Assembly (NCBI GenBank): GCA_018907035.1
Contig: JACCIC010000214.1
Coordinates: 720,001 to 784,000, forward strand
DNA from: Sycobia sp. Sy_11
Lineage: Eukaryota > Arthropoda > Insecta > Hymenoptera > Epichrysomallidae
Length of the DNA stretch: 64,000 nt
Direction: 5' to 3'
Shown here: positions 63,400 through 64,000 of the stretch, one piece after another
Layout of the letters: each line of letters begins with the position of its first letter
How positions within the stretch are numbered: position 1 is the stretch's first letter
Made by a program: the position numbers and the translations under genes
The notes under the pieces: model-generated
Databases searched by the model: none
The model's input: only the letters and a program-made list of their open reading frames with translations
Told to the model about the DNA's origin: nothing

Positions 63400-64000
63400 G
63401 ACATGATAGCAATTATATACTTATAGGTGTACATAGTACATCCACGTATCGCTGTGTATGAGTGTACGTGCGAGCGCACACACGAATAAGAAGGCAAATA
63501 ACTTTATTTATCCGTACAAGTTTTGCGGCTTTTAAAGATAGGGAATAATTTAAAACGGCCAATTCCATTAAACAAAGAGCTTCCAGAGATCGGGACGCGC
63601 GACGGACTTTTCCTCCTTTCTCGTGACCGGGCTCGAGCGCGCGTATAAGCGACGCATGCATATATGTATATATCGATTGGTCGGCGCTCATGCTGATCGG
63701 CCGTGCACAGTGCGAGAATGCGAGTGTCGAGAAGACGTATGGTTCTCTTGAAAAATCCTAGTCGTCGCAATTTCTGCATTACGTTATCAAAATTTCTTCT
63801 GATTCCGTTAAAAAATATACAAAGTAAGAAGCTACCGTACGCGGAAAATTGTTTTTTTTTTTTAAGAAAACATTATTCCCCAAAGTCCAAGCGCAATCGT
63901 CTGCGCAAAACACCGAATAACGTATATTTTATTGCTCGCGAAAGAACGAAAAAACGGAACAGCTTTAGGTTGTCCAAATTTTACAATTCGCGCATCTGTT
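61500..64000. other. AT-rich non-coding right end
   Basis: Poly(A) near 61520-61540, AT-rich DNA to 63.1 kb, CT-rich 63128-63180, (TA)n 63354-63396, CpG-richer 63590-63720. No gene recognised. Confidence 0.55.

Noticed and set aside
63966..63985. TTAGGTTGTCCAAA, similar to mariner terminal repeats
   Set aside because: No TA target duplication before it and the window ends too soon to see an element.

Overview
This is a eukaryotic nuclear window, most likely from a hymenopteran insect and probably an ant. The evidence is indirect: spliced genes with GT/AG introns and AATAAA signals, a strongly AT-rich background broken by CpG-dense blocks, very many dinucleotide microsatellites, and a tRNA-headed SINE. 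No species can be named from the sequence alone. No tRNA, rRNA or CRISPR array is recognisable.

The main gene lies on the plus strand at about 20.9-30.3 kb. It encodes a PDZ-domain scaffold-type protein. Five consecutive exons (20941-21409, 22129-22414, 24998-25218, 25985-27522, 30072-30169) have matching phases and plausible splice sites. Together they give an N-terminal polyQ stretch, one PDZ domain split by an intron, two PxxxPR SH3-ligand motifs, a Ser-rich linker, a second polyQ, a polyproline stretch and a long acidic tail. The 3' end is unresolved. Exon 4 can read through to a stop followed at once by AATAAA. Exon 5 can splice to several possible last exons between 30.3 and 30.8 kb, or to a convincing terminal exon at 52.4-52.6 kb.

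Other coding-like pieces are scattered around it: a 32-nt microexon at 4276-4307, a 49-codon last exon at 35301-35450, a terminal exon at 52383-52636, a minus-strand last exon with one frameshift at 30811-31303, and a small minus-strand coding island at 45.05-45.16 kb. None of these is recognised as a named family.

Two mobile-element insertions are clear. A decayed DIRS-type tyrosine-recombinase retrotransposon (RNase H followed by recombinase) lies at 12.0-13.4 kb. A 174-bp tRNA-derived SINE with perfect 15-bp target-site duplications lies at 58.05-58.25 kb.

The rest is non-coding. The flanks (1-16 kb and 31-64 kb) are crowded with long (TA)n, (GA/CT)n and (CA/GT)n tracts and CpG-dense blocks that may be promoters or regulatory DNA. 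The interval 15.9-31.3 kb around the PDZ gene is almost free of long dinucleotide repeats. Most long open frames in the flanks are artefacts of these repeats or of GC-rich composition.
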